Origin: Suilimivivens sp009774465 | GTDB taxonomy: Bacteria > Bacillota > Clostridia > Lachnospirales > Lachnospiraceae | Direction: 5' to 3' | Length of the DNA: 64,000 bases | Assembly: GCA_947382645.1 (NCBI GenBank) | Contig: CANDAE010000019.1 | Coordinates: 1-64,000 of the forward strand | Shown: positions 24,563 to 32,781 of the stretch, piece by piece | How positions within the stretch are numbered: the stretch's first letter is position 1 | Layout of the letters: each line of letters starts with the position of its first letter | The notes under the pieces: generated by a model | Seen by the model: the letters and a program-made list of their open reading frames with translations, nothing else | The model's database searches: none | Told to the model about the DNA's origin: nothing | Position numbers and translations under genes: made by a program

Positions 24563-25966
24563 CTAATTGCCTCCCTTTTGCACTAAAACAAACATCTCCG
24601 TCTCAGATCCCAAACTAAACCGTTCTCCCGGCTTTATCTGTATCGCCTGTTCTGCAGACAGCTTCATCCCTTCCGTAAGGAAAGTACCATGACTTGAGCC
24701 TAAATCTTTTATCCATACATTTCCATTCTCAAACCAAACCTGACAATGTCTGCCGCTTACGCCGGCAGTTGCTGCCGGAAAAGCCACATTGCAGACTCCT
24801 CCATTGCGCCCAAGAATCAGGGGAGCATTTTTTCTTATCATAAATCGTCTTCCTTCCAATGCGCCTGACACTCCCTGCAGCCGGTACCCGGAATCATCGA
24901 CATGAGAAGTTACGTCTACGGCAGCGGCTGCCGGTGCAGACACAGGCACAGCTTTAGGTGTCACGGGAACAGATATCGCCGCTGCTTCACTTCCAGCAGA
25001 TTCAGATATCTCTTTTTTCCTTTTATTTTTCAACAGATATACAATCAATACAATTACAATAAGCAGTACTGCCGCTCCGGCTGCAATACCGGCAATTATC
25101 AGTTTTTCATTTCCACCGGATGCAGATTCCATCACATAGGGCACACTGTAAAGATTTAAAAGTGAAATCACCTCATCAATATTTACTGCATAAGCCGCTT
25201 CCTCCGCATTTTCATTCATATAACCCCATGCACTGATGCCGACTACCGCGCCATTTGTATTTACAATAGGGCCGCCCGAATTGCCATGTCCAATGGAAAC
25301 ATCAACTTGAATATTTTGTATACCGGTTCCTGATGTTGTTGTCAGACGGCTGATGATTCCGGAAGTAAATGTCAAATCATCCAGTCCCCAGGATGTAACG
25401 GCATCCACCACCGGGTTATCAGCGATTCCCGGATAGCCAATTGCATATACGGTTGAGCCTACCATATCTCCCGTAGGGGAGCAGAGCTGTAAGGCACGCC
25501 TTTTACTTGTGGGCGCTGCAAGGCGGAGCACTGCGACATCGGCTACTTCATTGTAACCAACCACATAAGCCTCTTCATAATCCTCGGCGTCAAAATAAAC
25601 GCGGACATAACTCTTTAGTGCATATGTCATTCCACTTTCATCTGTAAAAGAAGTATTCTGCCCTGCACCAAAGTATAAATAATCGGCAATCACATGATGA
25701 TTGGTTATCAAATACTGCGGATCTTCTCCATCCTTTCCTATAAAGAAACCGCTTCCATGCGCCACGCCTGCTTCTATTCCATCTAATGCAACATACTCGC
25801 TGACTACCACAACACCATTTTTCGCATCTAAATGCCCCGGTGTATTTGAATTCGTGTTGGAACACCCCGTGCAGCATACGCCAAGCAGCATAATAACACC
25901 CAGCATCAAACATGTAATCCTGCTTTTGACTGCTGTAAGTTTCCTTTTTTTATCTTTCCTGTTCAT
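24563..25966 (-). CDS. membrane trypsin-like serine protease with cytoplasmic FHA domain
   Basis: A 467-residue protein from the ATG at 25966, preceded by AAGGAG; an ATG three codons earlier touches that site. An N-terminal hydrophobic segment ends in VCCTGC, a possible lipobox. A chymotrypsin-fold protease follows with an intact triad: TNHHV (His about 91), VADVAVL (Asp about 143) and GHGNSGGP (Ser about 230). A membrane segment spans about 292-315, then an Ala/Pro linker, then an FHA domain (about 375-460) with LGRNGG, SGRHCQV and DLGSSHGTFL. No PDZ domain is seen. By topology the protease is outside and the phosphothreonine reader inside. I know of no characterised protein with this plan. 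Confidence 0.88.
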   Translation of the reverse strand: MNRKDKKRKLTAVKSRITCLMLGVIMLLGVCCTGCSNTNSNTPGHLDAKNGVVVVSEYVALDGIEAGVAHGSGFFIGKDGEDPQYLITNHHVIADYLYFGAGQNTSFTDESGMTYALKSYVRVYFDAEDYEEAYVVGYNEVADVAVLRLAAPTSKRRALQLCSPTGDMVGSTVYAIGYPGIADNPVVDAVTSWGLDDLTFTSGIISRLTTTSGTGIQNIQVDVSIGHGNSGGPIVNTNGAVVGISAWGYMNENAEEAAYAVNIDEVISLLNLYSVPYVMESASGGNEKLIIAGIAAGAAVLLIVIVLIVYLLKNKRKKEISESAGSEAAAISVPVTPKAVPVSAPAAAAVDVTSHVDDSGYRLQGVSGALEGRRFMIRKNAPLILGRNGGVCNVAFPAATAGVSGRHCQVWFENGNVWIKDLGSSHGTFLTEGMKLSAEQAIQIKPGERFSLGSETEMFVLVQKGGN

Positions 25967-25983
25967 ATGTACCATCTCCTTTT

Positions 25984-26697
25984 TTAAACTGTAATCCAGA
26001 CTGCTGCCGCAGTGTTATTATCATTATCACCGTCTATCCTTCCTGCAAGATGCCCCTTCATCCGTTCCAGCCAATCCTGCACAGATACTGCCGCCTGTAG
26101 TTCCCTCTCCATTTCGTCCTCATAAACATATTCCCAAAATCCATCCGTACAAAGTAAAAATGCATGTTTTCCCGGAGACAGCTCCTGCTCTTTGGTATCT
26201 GCATTTAAATAGCTTTCCTGTCCCAGAGCACGAAAAATATGACTTCTATCCTCGTGAAAACGAATTTCTTCCTGCTTTATCTGCCCCATCAGCACCGCTA
26301 TCTGGGATGAACTGTGGTCCCTTGTCTGAAATACCAGTTTCCCATCTAAAAAGTGATAAAGCCTGGAATCTCCTGCATGTGCCCACTGCGCCCATCCTTC
26401 CACTATTGACAAAATGACAATCGTTGTTTTCATTTTGCATACAGGAGTCTGCAGGGATATAATTTTTTTGTGCGCCGCCTGTACCAGATCGCACAACAAA
26501 GCCGGCGTTGACACTCCTTCCCAGCCATCCAGAACCAGCTTTACCGCTTCTTTTGAAGCAATTTCTCCTCCCCCGTGTCCTCCAAGTCCATCAGCCAGCA
26601 CTACACATAAATGTTCCTCGTCTATCTTTTTATAATCCACATAATCCTCATTGTAAGGCCGACCGCCGGTATCTGTGCAGCTTGCATAATAAATCAA
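25984..26697 (-). CDS. PP2C-type Ser/Thr phosphatase, soluble
   Basis: A 237-residue PPM phosphatase starting at TTG, with AGGAGG eight bases upstream. Motifs are DTGGRPYNEDY, LADGLGGHGGGE, AHAGDSRLY, CTDGFWE and the final GDNDNNTAA, which together supply the metal-binding aspartates. It would remove phosphate from Ser/Thr placed by the two kinases. It has no membrane segment, unlike the adjacent second phosphatase, suggesting separate soluble and membrane pools. It is 17 bases from the protease gene in the same operon. Confidence 0.9.
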   Translation of the reverse strand: MIYYASCTDTGGRPYNEDYVDYKKIDEEHLCVVLADGLGGHGGGEIASKEAVKLVLDGWEGVSTPALLCDLVQAAHKKIISLQTPVCKMKTTIVILSIVEGWAQWAHAGDSRLYHFLDGKLVFQTRDHSSSQIAVLMGQIKQEEIRFHEDRSHIFRALGQESYLNADTKEQELSPGKHAFLLCTDGFWEYVYEDEMERELQAAVSVQDWLERMKGHLAGRIDGDNDNNTAAAVWITV

Positions 26698-26731
26698 TCT
26701 GCATACCTCCTATCCTTTTGACTACTCATTT

Positions 26732-27718
26732 CTATTTGCATGCAATAATAACAGCAGTATAGTTGTCCTGATTCACATACCCTTTCTCCTGTATCGCATT
26801 GCGGAGCTGTTCTGCCGTATCCTCCGGCTCACCTTTCAGACATGCTGCCAGCTCTTCCTTATCCAGCGCATTATATACGCCATCACTCATAAGTAACAGG
26901 ACATCCCCTGAAATTAATCTGATCGGTTCCGCCGGAAAGTCAATCAACTGCAGCGTCCCCATTCCCAAAAAACTTGTAAGCCCGCTTCCACGCGAATCGC
27001 TGTACACATCTGATAACGCTATTTCCTTATTGACAGCATCCAGTGCCAGCTTGTTTCTATAGACATGCTCTCTGTTCAACTGCATTAAAATCCCATGCCG
27101 GTACAGATAAATCCTGCTGTCTCCTATAGATAAAAACGAAAATACACTGTCACGCAAAATTCCCATAACAAGGGTAGAACCGCTTTTGCCAAAGCTGTTT
27201 TGTCCAAGCAGACCATTCACACTCTCAACTGCATTCTGCGCCAGCATAAGCAGCTGCTGCTCGATTGTGCACTTTCCCTGGTAGAGCAGGAAATTATCCA
27301 AAACAGATTCTACAGCCGCTGTACTTATTTTATCTCCGTCCGAAAGTCCGCCCATTCCATCTGCCACTACTGCCAGTAATCCATGCGTCTTAAGTAAAGA
27401 TTCATCTGATACACCGAAGCAGTCCTGCTGTCCTGAACGTTCGCCCTGTTCATGTAATTTACCGATTTGAACCGTTTCTACCGGCACCTCAATGGATGCC
27501 AAAGACGCCGACATAATCTGCTCCTCCTTTCTTTTTTTCTGCTTTCTGTAAATATAAAATAAAAAAACCACTGCCAGTATTAACACTCCTGTCAAAACAC
27601 CTGCTGCAATAAGCAGCCATGACCTGACTCCCATATAACTGCCAAGGATATCCGTATTCTGCTCCGCCTGCTTTACAAATTCACTTAAATCATCCACTAC
27701 CAAGCTGTCCATTTTCAT
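26732..27718 (-). CDS. membrane-anchored PP2C-type Ser/Thr phosphatase
   Basis: A 328-residue protein from the ATG at 27718, which has GTGAGG upstream and starts one base after the stop of the FHA gene. A single membrane segment lies at about 35-58, followed by a basic stretch (KQKKRKEEQ), so the phosphatase domain (about 85-328) is cytoplasmic. Domain motifs are RSGQQDCFG, VVADGMGGLSDGD, SIGDSRIYLY, LMSDGVYNAL and QDNYTAVII. The first motif has Q-D in place of the usual N-E-D, a mild variation. It probably opposes the membrane kinases at the same site. Confidence 0.88.
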   Translation of the reverse strand: MKMDSLVVDDLSEFVKQAEQNTDILGSYMGVRSWLLIAAGVLTGVLILAVVFLFYIYRKQKKRKEEQIMSASLASIEVPVETVQIGKLHEQGERSGQQDCFGVSDESLLKTHGLLAVVADGMGGLSDGDKISTAAVESVLDNFLLYQGKCTIEQQLLMLAQNAVESVNGLLGQNSFGKSGSTLVMGILRDSVFSFLSIGDSRIYLYRHGILMQLNREHVYRNKLALDAVNKEIALSDVYSDSRGSGLTSFLGMGTLQLIDFPAEPIRLISGDVLLLMSDGVYNALDKEELAACLKGEPEDTAEQLRNAIQEKGYVNQDNYTAVIIACK

Positions 27719-27719
27719 A

Positions 27720-28376
27720 CTAATCCTCACCCCAGATAAATTTCTCACCGCACAGTCCTACAAACATTAATTTCGTCGTTCCTATTGTAATTAAATCATA
27801 ATTATGAATTTCCATACCTCCGCCAATCACAGGCATATCATTTACCAAAAGAACATTTTTCCCCTGCTCATGCGCAATATAAAACTTTCTGGTCTGAGGG
27901 ACAAATGTCACATTTGCATCTTTTTCCGCCGAAATCGTATTGTCGCCGTGAATGCAAATATCTCCCGCTTCTCTTCCTATGTAATTATATCCGGTGTGAA
28001 TCCGGTAATCTGTTCCACGACAGGGCCCTTCCACCGCTACCAGCCAGCCTACTACAGGCACCGGTGCACCGGCAGGTGTGGAAATATCTACAAACTGTGT
28101 TTTACTCATGGATTCTGCCGCCCGTTTTTTTACCTGCGGCACCTCTGTGGGGCCAAAATTTCCATAATTCTCATAATTGCCATAGTTTTCTCCTCCCCCC
28201 ACATCCGTGGTTTTGCCAATCCCGCCATAACCGGAATCACCTTCTTTGGTTTCTGCAAAGGGATCCACTGTAGGAGAAAAACCTCCTGTGCTGCAATAAG
28301 GGCAGCTCGCATACCTGTTTGCATCATAATAGTGTCCTTTGGAACAGCTAATGATTTTTTGTCTGATTTCTGCCAT
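27720..28376 (-). CDS. FHA domain protein with N-terminal zinc-binding motif
   Basis: A 218-residue soluble protein. The first 30 residues (CSKGHYYDANRYASCPYC) form a short Cys/His zinc site like that of the kinases. A flexible Gly/Asn/Tyr-rich linker (about 45-80) precedes Ser/Thr-containing stretches such as ESMSKTQFVD. The FHA domain (about 108-205) keeps NYIGRE but has ISAEKDANVTF where SxxH usually lies, so phosphothreonine binding may be weaker or changed. This layout recalls GarA/Fha proteins, in which a threonine-bearing tail is phosphorylated and read by the protein's own FHA domain; that is analogy, not proof. GGAGG supports the start. Confidence 0.8.
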   Translation of the reverse strand: MAEIRQKIISCSKGHYYDANRYASCPYCSTGGFSPTVDPFAETKEGDSGYGGIGKTTDVGGGENYGNYENYGNFGPTEVPQVKKRAAESMSKTQFVDISTPAGAPVPVVGWLVAVEGPCRGTDYRIHTGYNYIGREAGDICIHGDNTISAEKDANVTFVPQTRKFYIAHEQGKNVLLVNDMPVIGGGMEIHNYDLITIGTTKLMFVGLCGEKFIWGED

Positions 28377-28400
28377 ACTTCTTTCCTCCGTAATAAATAT

Positions 28401-29123
28401 TTAAAAAACTATAACCTGGAACATATTGCCCCTGTTTCCCAGATAAAATCTTATTCCTGCGGCAACAGGCTCCGGATAATTGGGCGGAAGCTGTTTGCCG
28501 TCTGCAAGATAGGTGCCATAGCTGGAACCTAAATCTATCAGCATCGGCATTCCCTGCTGATAACGGATACATGCATGTCTTCTGCTGATACCGGGCGTCC
28601 CTTCCGGCATCCTGACCGCGCAAATACTTTCTCTTCCGAAAACAATTTCATTTCCGCGAATGGGATAGGTCTGTCCCTGCAGAGAACCTGCAATACACTG
28701 TACTGCAAGATGCCCCTGTCCCGGTATGGCGCCTGCCCCTTCCGGATATCCGCCATATGCTCTTTTATTCCCTATTCCTTTAGGGTTTGGACCATATTGA
28801 TTATTTCCCGGCTGACTATCCTGCGACATCCATATAATCATTAAAATTATTCCCACAACAGGCACACAAAAAATGAAGTACCACAGGCCGCTTCTGCCCA
28901 CATCATGAAGCCTGCGCCAACTGACCGCCAAATTTGGTATAAAAGACGCCAGCATATAAACAGGTATTAAAACAGCCAGAATGCCGGTAACTGAAAAAAT
29001 ACCCAGAACAAAGAACACGGTATATTGAAACAACTGGAAATACCAAAATTCACTCCGTCTGGCACGTCCTTCAAATTTTGCATAATTGCAAAAGACATGC
29101 TCTACCGCTTCCATGAAGTTCAT
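28401..29123 (-). CDS. DUF805-FHA fusion membrane protein
   Basis: A 240-residue protein and the first gene of the phosphosignalling operon. Residues 1-105 match DUF805: FEGRARRSEFWYFQLF, then three or four membrane segments and the internal SWRRLHDVGRSGLWY. After a Gly/Pro/Asn linker comes an FHA domain (about 145-240) with IVFGRES, GISRRHACIRY and DLGSSYGTYL, the complete phosphothreonine-binding set. It would place an FHA reader at the inner face of the membrane, where it could recruit the phosphorylated kinases. AAGGAGG precedes the start. Confidence 0.87.
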   Translation of the reverse strand: MNFMEAVEHVFCNYAKFEGRARRSEFWYFQLFQYTVFFVLGIFSVTGILAVLIPVYMLASFIPNLAVSWRRLHDVGRSGLWYFIFCVPVVGIILMIIWMSQDSQPGNNQYGPNPKGIGNKRAYGGYPEGAGAIPGQGHLAVQCIAGSLQGQTYPIRGNEIVFGRESICAVRMPEGTPGISRRHACIRYQQGMPMLIDLGSSYGTYLADGKQLPPNYPEPVAAGIRFYLGNRGNMFQVIVF

Positions 29124-29229
29124 ATTTAATCCTCCTTCTAAATTTTTTATCTATTCTTAAGCATATTTTATCATCCGGATTTTTTTCATCGTCGAAGTGG
29201 TTTCCCTAAAATCTGCTGCGCTGCAAAAA

Positions 29230-29282
29230 ACACCTTCATAAAAGCTTTTCCGTAATAAAACACGAAGCTTTTATGAAGGTGT
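29230..29282 (-). terminator. terminator of the ascorbate-like operon
   Basis: ACACCTTCATAAAAGCTT pairs perfectly with AAGCTTTTATGAAGGTGT across a 17-base loop, and TTTTTT follows on the minus strand. It separates the transketolase genes from the FHA operon. Confidence 0.85.
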
Positions 29283-29309
29283 CTTTCTATGATATGTATT
29301 CAATATATA

Positions 29310-30248
29310 TTATTTATTCTTTTCTATTTCAAACTTTTCATATGCCTCTAAAATTCCGGCAGCATTCAGCTTAAAATAACTTTGCAGTGCTTCCCTGGTT
29401 CCTGACCTTCCAAAGCAGTCATTCATCCCCACCCGCCGCACTCTGGCGGTTCCTTCCTGAGCAATAATTTCTGAAACTGCGCTTCCCAGGCCGCCAATTA
29501 CATTATGATCTTCCGCGGTAATGATTTTTTTTGTCTTCCGGGCATATTCCTTTATCAGTTCTGCGTCTATGGGCTTAACACATGCCAGATCAAGGACAGC
29601 AGTGCTTACGCCTTTTTCCTCCAGTACTGCCGCCGCTTTTAACGCCTCCGGAACCAGATCTCCCACTGCTGCAATTGTCAAATCAGTTCCATCTTTCAGC
29701 ACATTTCCTTTCCCTATGGCAAATTCCGGCTTTTCTTTATAAACAGTCTCCGACGCCAGACGTCCCATACGGATATAAACCGGTCCGTCATGACAAATTG
29801 CCGCTTCCACCGCCGCATATACACTGTTTTCATCACAGGGAACAATTACTGTCATATTGGGAATGGTGCGCATCAGGGAAATATCTTCAATACACTGGTG
29901 GCTTGCCCCGTCCTCACCAATCAGCACGCCGCTGTGGGTTGCCCCAATAATCACATGCAGATTAGGATAAGCAATGGAATTTCTGATCTGCTCATAGGCT
30001 CGTCCCGCTGCAAACATTGCGAAAGTGCTGGCAAATACCGTTTTTCCACAGGCAGCCATTCCGGCTGCTGTCGTCATCATGTCCCCTTCCGAAATTCCCA
30101 TATTAAAAAAGCGGTTGGGAAATTCTTTTTGGAATACCAGTGTCTGTGTTGCCTTTGCAAGGTCTGCATCTAAAACAAAAAAATCATATTTCTTTCCAAA
30201 TTCCGCAAGAGACTTTCCGTAAGCTTCCCTTGTTGATAAATTTCCCAT
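29310..30248 (-). CDS. transketolase, C-terminal subunit
   Basis: A 312-residue half-transketolase carrying the pyrimidine-binding and C-terminal domains. It has STREAYGKSLAEFG, DADLAKATQT, the cofactor-contacting Glu in NMGISEGDMMTTAAGMA, FASTFAMFAAGRAYEQIRNSIAYP (in part), and HSGVLIGEDGASHQ. The partner subunit lies three bases upstream. Split transketolases are common in Firmicutes sugar operons and use thiamine diphosphate to move two-carbon units. Here the likely donor is D-xylulose-5-phosphate made by the AraD/UlaF enzyme. An alternative is a role like AptAB, the split apulose-4-phosphate transketolase. Confidence 0.9.
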   Translation of the reverse strand: MGNLSTREAYGKSLAEFGKKYDFFVLDADLAKATQTLVFQKEFPNRFFNMGISEGDMMTTAAGMAACGKTVFASTFAMFAAGRAYEQIRNSIAYPNLHVIIGATHSGVLIGEDGASHQCIEDISLMRTIPNMTVIVPCDENSVYAAVEAAICHDGPVYIRMGRLASETVYKEKPEFAIGKGNVLKDGTDLTIAAVGDLVPEALKAAAVLEEKGVSTAVLDLACVKPIDAELIKEYARKTKKIITAEDHNVIGGLGSAVSEIIAQEGTARVRRVGMNDCFGRSGTREALQSYFKLNAAGILEAYEKFEIEKNK

Positions 30249-30251
30249 ATT

Positions 30252-31088
30252 CTATAAACCTCCCTGCCTTTTCAAGTCCTCCATCGCTGTTTTAAACTGC
30301 TGCTCATCAGGTGCTGCGCCATGCCACCCGGCCTGATTTTCCATAAAAGAAACCCCTTTGCCTTTTACCGTATTACATACAATCGCAACAGGGCTTCCTT
30401 TTAATGCTTTCGCCGCCTCCACTGCACCATCAACTGCTGCAATATCATGCCCGTCCACCTCAAATACCTTCCATCCAAAAGCTTTAAACTTATCAGAGAC
30501 AGGGGCAACATTCATAACATCCCTTACTTTGCCATCAATCTGCAGACCATTACAATCAATAAAAAGTGTAAGATTATCCAGCCTGTAATGGGCCGCACTC
30601 ATTGCTGCTTCCCAGATTTGCCCCTCCTGAAGCTCTCCATCGCCGCAAATGCAGTATACTCTGTAATCTTTCCCGTCTGCCTTTGCAGCCAGCGCCATCC
30701 CGTTAGCTGCCGAAAGTCCCTGCCCTAAAGAACCGGTTGACATATCCACCCCCGGAACTTTACCTCTGCTGGGATGCCCCTGCAAAAAGCTGTCAATTTT
30801 CCGCAGATTCTTTAATTCTTCTTTGTCAAAAAATCCCCGCAGGGCAAGTGCCGCATAATAAGCCGGCGCTGCATGACCTTTGGAAAGCACAAAACGGTCT
30901 CTATTTACATTTTCTGCATCAGATGGCTCCACTTTCATCTGTTTAAAAAATAAAACTGCCAGGATATCGCAGATTGACAAAGAACCGCCGGGATGACCGC
31001 TTTTTGCATAATAAACCGCTTCCACCACAAGCTGCCTTATTTGATTTGATATACTGTATAATTCTTTCTCATCCATTTTTATATGCAT
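30252..31088 (-). CDS. transketolase, N-terminal subunit
   Basis: A 278-residue subunit binding the diphosphate of thiamine diphosphate. The ATG at 31088 is chosen for its AGGAG; the open frame upstream lies inside the epimerase gene. Motifs are KSGHPGGSLSICDILAVL, DRFVLSKGHAAPAYYAAL, MSTGSLGQGLSAANGMAL and the metal site GDGELQEGQIWEAAM with DCNGLQIDG. It overlaps the epimerase stop by ten bases, implying coupled translation. With the downstream subunit it forms one transketolase. Confidence 0.9.
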   Translation of the reverse strand: MHIKMDEKELYSISNQIRQLVVEAVYYAKSGHPGGSLSICDILAVLFFKQMKVEPSDAENVNRDRFVLSKGHAAPAYYAALALRGFFDKEELKNLRKIDSFLQGHPSRGKVPGVDMSTGSLGQGLSAANGMALAAKADGKDYRVYCICGDGELQEGQIWEAAMSAAHYRLDNLTLFIDCNGLQIDGKVRDVMNVAPVSDKFKAFGWKVFEVDGHDIAAVDGAVEAAKALKGSPVAIVCNTVKGKGVSFMENQAGWHGAAPDEQQFKTAMEDLKRQGGL

Positions 31089-31939
31089 TCTTTTATTTCT
31101 CCTGTGTTCTTTTCCCGGCTGCTTTCTTCTTTCCGCCTCATGAAACTGAAAAAATCTGCGCCCCGCACAGCGCACTCATCCGGAGATACCTTATCTGCCA
31201 ATGCCTCCAGACAAAGATATCCCTGATACCCTGCCTTATGTAAGATGCGGTAATAATTTTCCATATCCAAATGCCCCATAGAAGGCGCCAGTCGGTTGGA
31301 ATCCAGAAAGTGAATATGCTTTGTAAAGGGCAATGCGTTTAACAATTCCTCTCCAATATCCACATCCTCAATATTCATATGAAAGGTATCCAGCATCAGA
31401 TACATTGGAAGTCCGGTTCTTTTAAGGAAATCCACCCCTTCTTTTGCCGAGTTAATGGTATTGATTTCATACCGGTTAATGGGCTCTATAATCAGCGCAA
31501 CTCCCAAAGGATCTGCAAGCTTTAAAAGCTCCCGGCAGGATGCCGAAAACCGTTCTTCAAAGGCTTCCAAAGACTCTTCTTCCAGTTGATTGCCGCGGAC
31601 AAGCCCTATTGATACCATGCCTTCCGCCTCTCCTGCGAAATCTATGATCTCTCCGATTCTTTGCACTGCTTCTTTTCTTATTTCAGGATTTACATCTCCT
31701 AAAAACAACCCTTCTCCTGCCAGCGCTGCCGGCATAATCGCCCCAATTCCAAGCTGATACTGCCTAAGCAGATGCAGGGTTCTTTGGGTTTCTTCATCAA
31801 AAGGATTTCGGACAAACAAATCCACTCCGTCATATCCCAATTCCTTAATCCGCTTTATATTTTTTTCCGTTCCTCCTGAAAACAACGCGGGCATTCCCCG
31901 TGGGCTTTCAAAAACCGAAAGTGATACTGATGTTTTCAT
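31079..31939 (-). CDS. TIM-barrel sugar (phosphate) isomerase/epimerase
   Basis: A 286-residue AP-endonuclease-2-fold enzyme. Putative metal ligands are Glu in IIEPINRYE, Asp/His in LMLDTFHMNIED, His in KHIHFLDSNR and Glu in CLEAL. The family includes the 3-epimerases UlaE/SgbU, tagatose 3-epimerase and IolO-like keto-acid epimerases. The EPINRYE motif with following NT looks closer to the latter groups than to UlaE itself. In this operon, L-xylulose-5-phosphate to L-ribulose-5-phosphate is the step that would connect UlaG chemistry to AraD/UlaF, so a UlaE-type role is inferred. The last 15 residues are a charged tail. Confidence 0.75.
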   Translation of the reverse strand: MKTSVSLSVFESPRGMPALFSGGTEKNIKRIKELGYDGVDLFVRNPFDEETQRTLHLLRQYQLGIGAIMPAALAGEGLFLGDVNPEIRKEAVQRIGEIIDFAGEAEGMVSIGLVRGNQLEEESLEAFEERFSASCRELLKLADPLGVALIIEPINRYEINTINSAKEGVDFLKRTGLPMYLMLDTFHMNIEDVDIGEELLNALPFTKHIHFLDSNRLAPSMGHLDMENYYRILHKAGYQGYLCLEALADKVSPDECAVRGADFFSFMRRKEESSREKNTGEIKECI

Positions 31940-31987
31940 CTCTGCACCTGTCTGTACGCCTTTCCATCCAATGTCCCTGCACTTATC

Positions 31988-32704
31988 TTATTTTGACTGA
32001 TAAAAATAGGAATCCGCTCCGTGCTTTCTGTGAAAATGCTTGTCCAAAACAAACTGTTCCAGAGGTTGGGGATTAACTGCAATTGTTTCAGTAAGATATG
32101 CCATCCTGGCCAGTTCTTCTAAAATTACACTGTTTTCCACTGCTGCGTCTGCATCCGCTCCCCAGGTAAAAGGCCCATGTCCTGCGGCAAGCACACCAAA
32201 CACCTGCATGGGATCTATTCCCCGTCTGGTAAAGGTTTCAACAATCATATCTCCTGTATTTTTCTCATAGTTTCCTTCCACATCACAGGGCTGTAAATCC
32301 CTTGTACAGGGAATATCCCCATAAAAATGATCCCCGTGCGTGGTTCCATAAGCAGGAATATCCCTTCTTGCCTGCGCCCATGCCGACGCGTAAGTGGAAT
32401 GGGTATGGGCCACTGCTCCTATACCGGGAAATCTTTGATACAATGCCAGATGGATATCTAAATCCACAGAAGGAAGCAGCTTTCCTTCCACTAAATTCCC
32501 TTCCATATCCGTAACAGACATATCCTCCGGCGTAAGAAGTTCATATGCAATCCCTCTGGGCTTTATCACTACAAGATGATTTTTCCTGTCAATGACGCTT
32601 ACATTTCCCCATGTATAAATGACAAGATTTCTTTTAACCAGTTCTAAATTTGCCTCAAATACTTTCTTTTTTATCTCTTTTAAATCCAAGATACTTTCCT
32701 CCAT
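31988..32704 (-). CDS. araD: L-ribulose-5-phosphate 4-epimerase (AraD/UlaF family)
   Basis: A 238-residue class II aldolase-fold epimerase. Motifs are YTWGNVSVID, VIKPRGIAYE, metal ligands in AHTHSTYASAWAQA, GTTHGDHFYGDIPCTR and the third His in AAGHGPFTWGADA. The length and the DHFYG insert identify the AraD/UlaF/SgbE branch rather than a true aldolase. One oddity is Arg in KPRG, where the family usually has Ser (KPSG), a phosphate-loop position. It converts L-ribulose-5-phosphate to D-xylulose-5-phosphate for transketolase. No arabinose genes are nearby, so a UlaF-like role is favoured. Confidence 0.9.
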   Translation of the reverse strand: MEESILDLKEIKKKVFEANLELVKRNLVIYTWGNVSVIDRKNHLVVIKPRGIAYELLTPEDMSVTDMEGNLVEGKLLPSVDLDIHLALYQRFPGIGAVAHTHSTYASAWAQARRDIPAYGTTHGDHFYGDIPCTRDLQPCDVEGNYEKNTGDMIVETFTRRGIDPMQVFGVLAAGHGPFTWGADADAAVENSVILEELARMAYLTETIAVNPQPLEQFVLDKHFHRKHGADSYFYQSK

Positions 32705-32781
32705 GCCTTTCCCGCTTCCCTTATCCTCACAGGCCCACTACCTTACCGGGCTGCCTTATCACGCTAAATTGGCGCGCTGAT

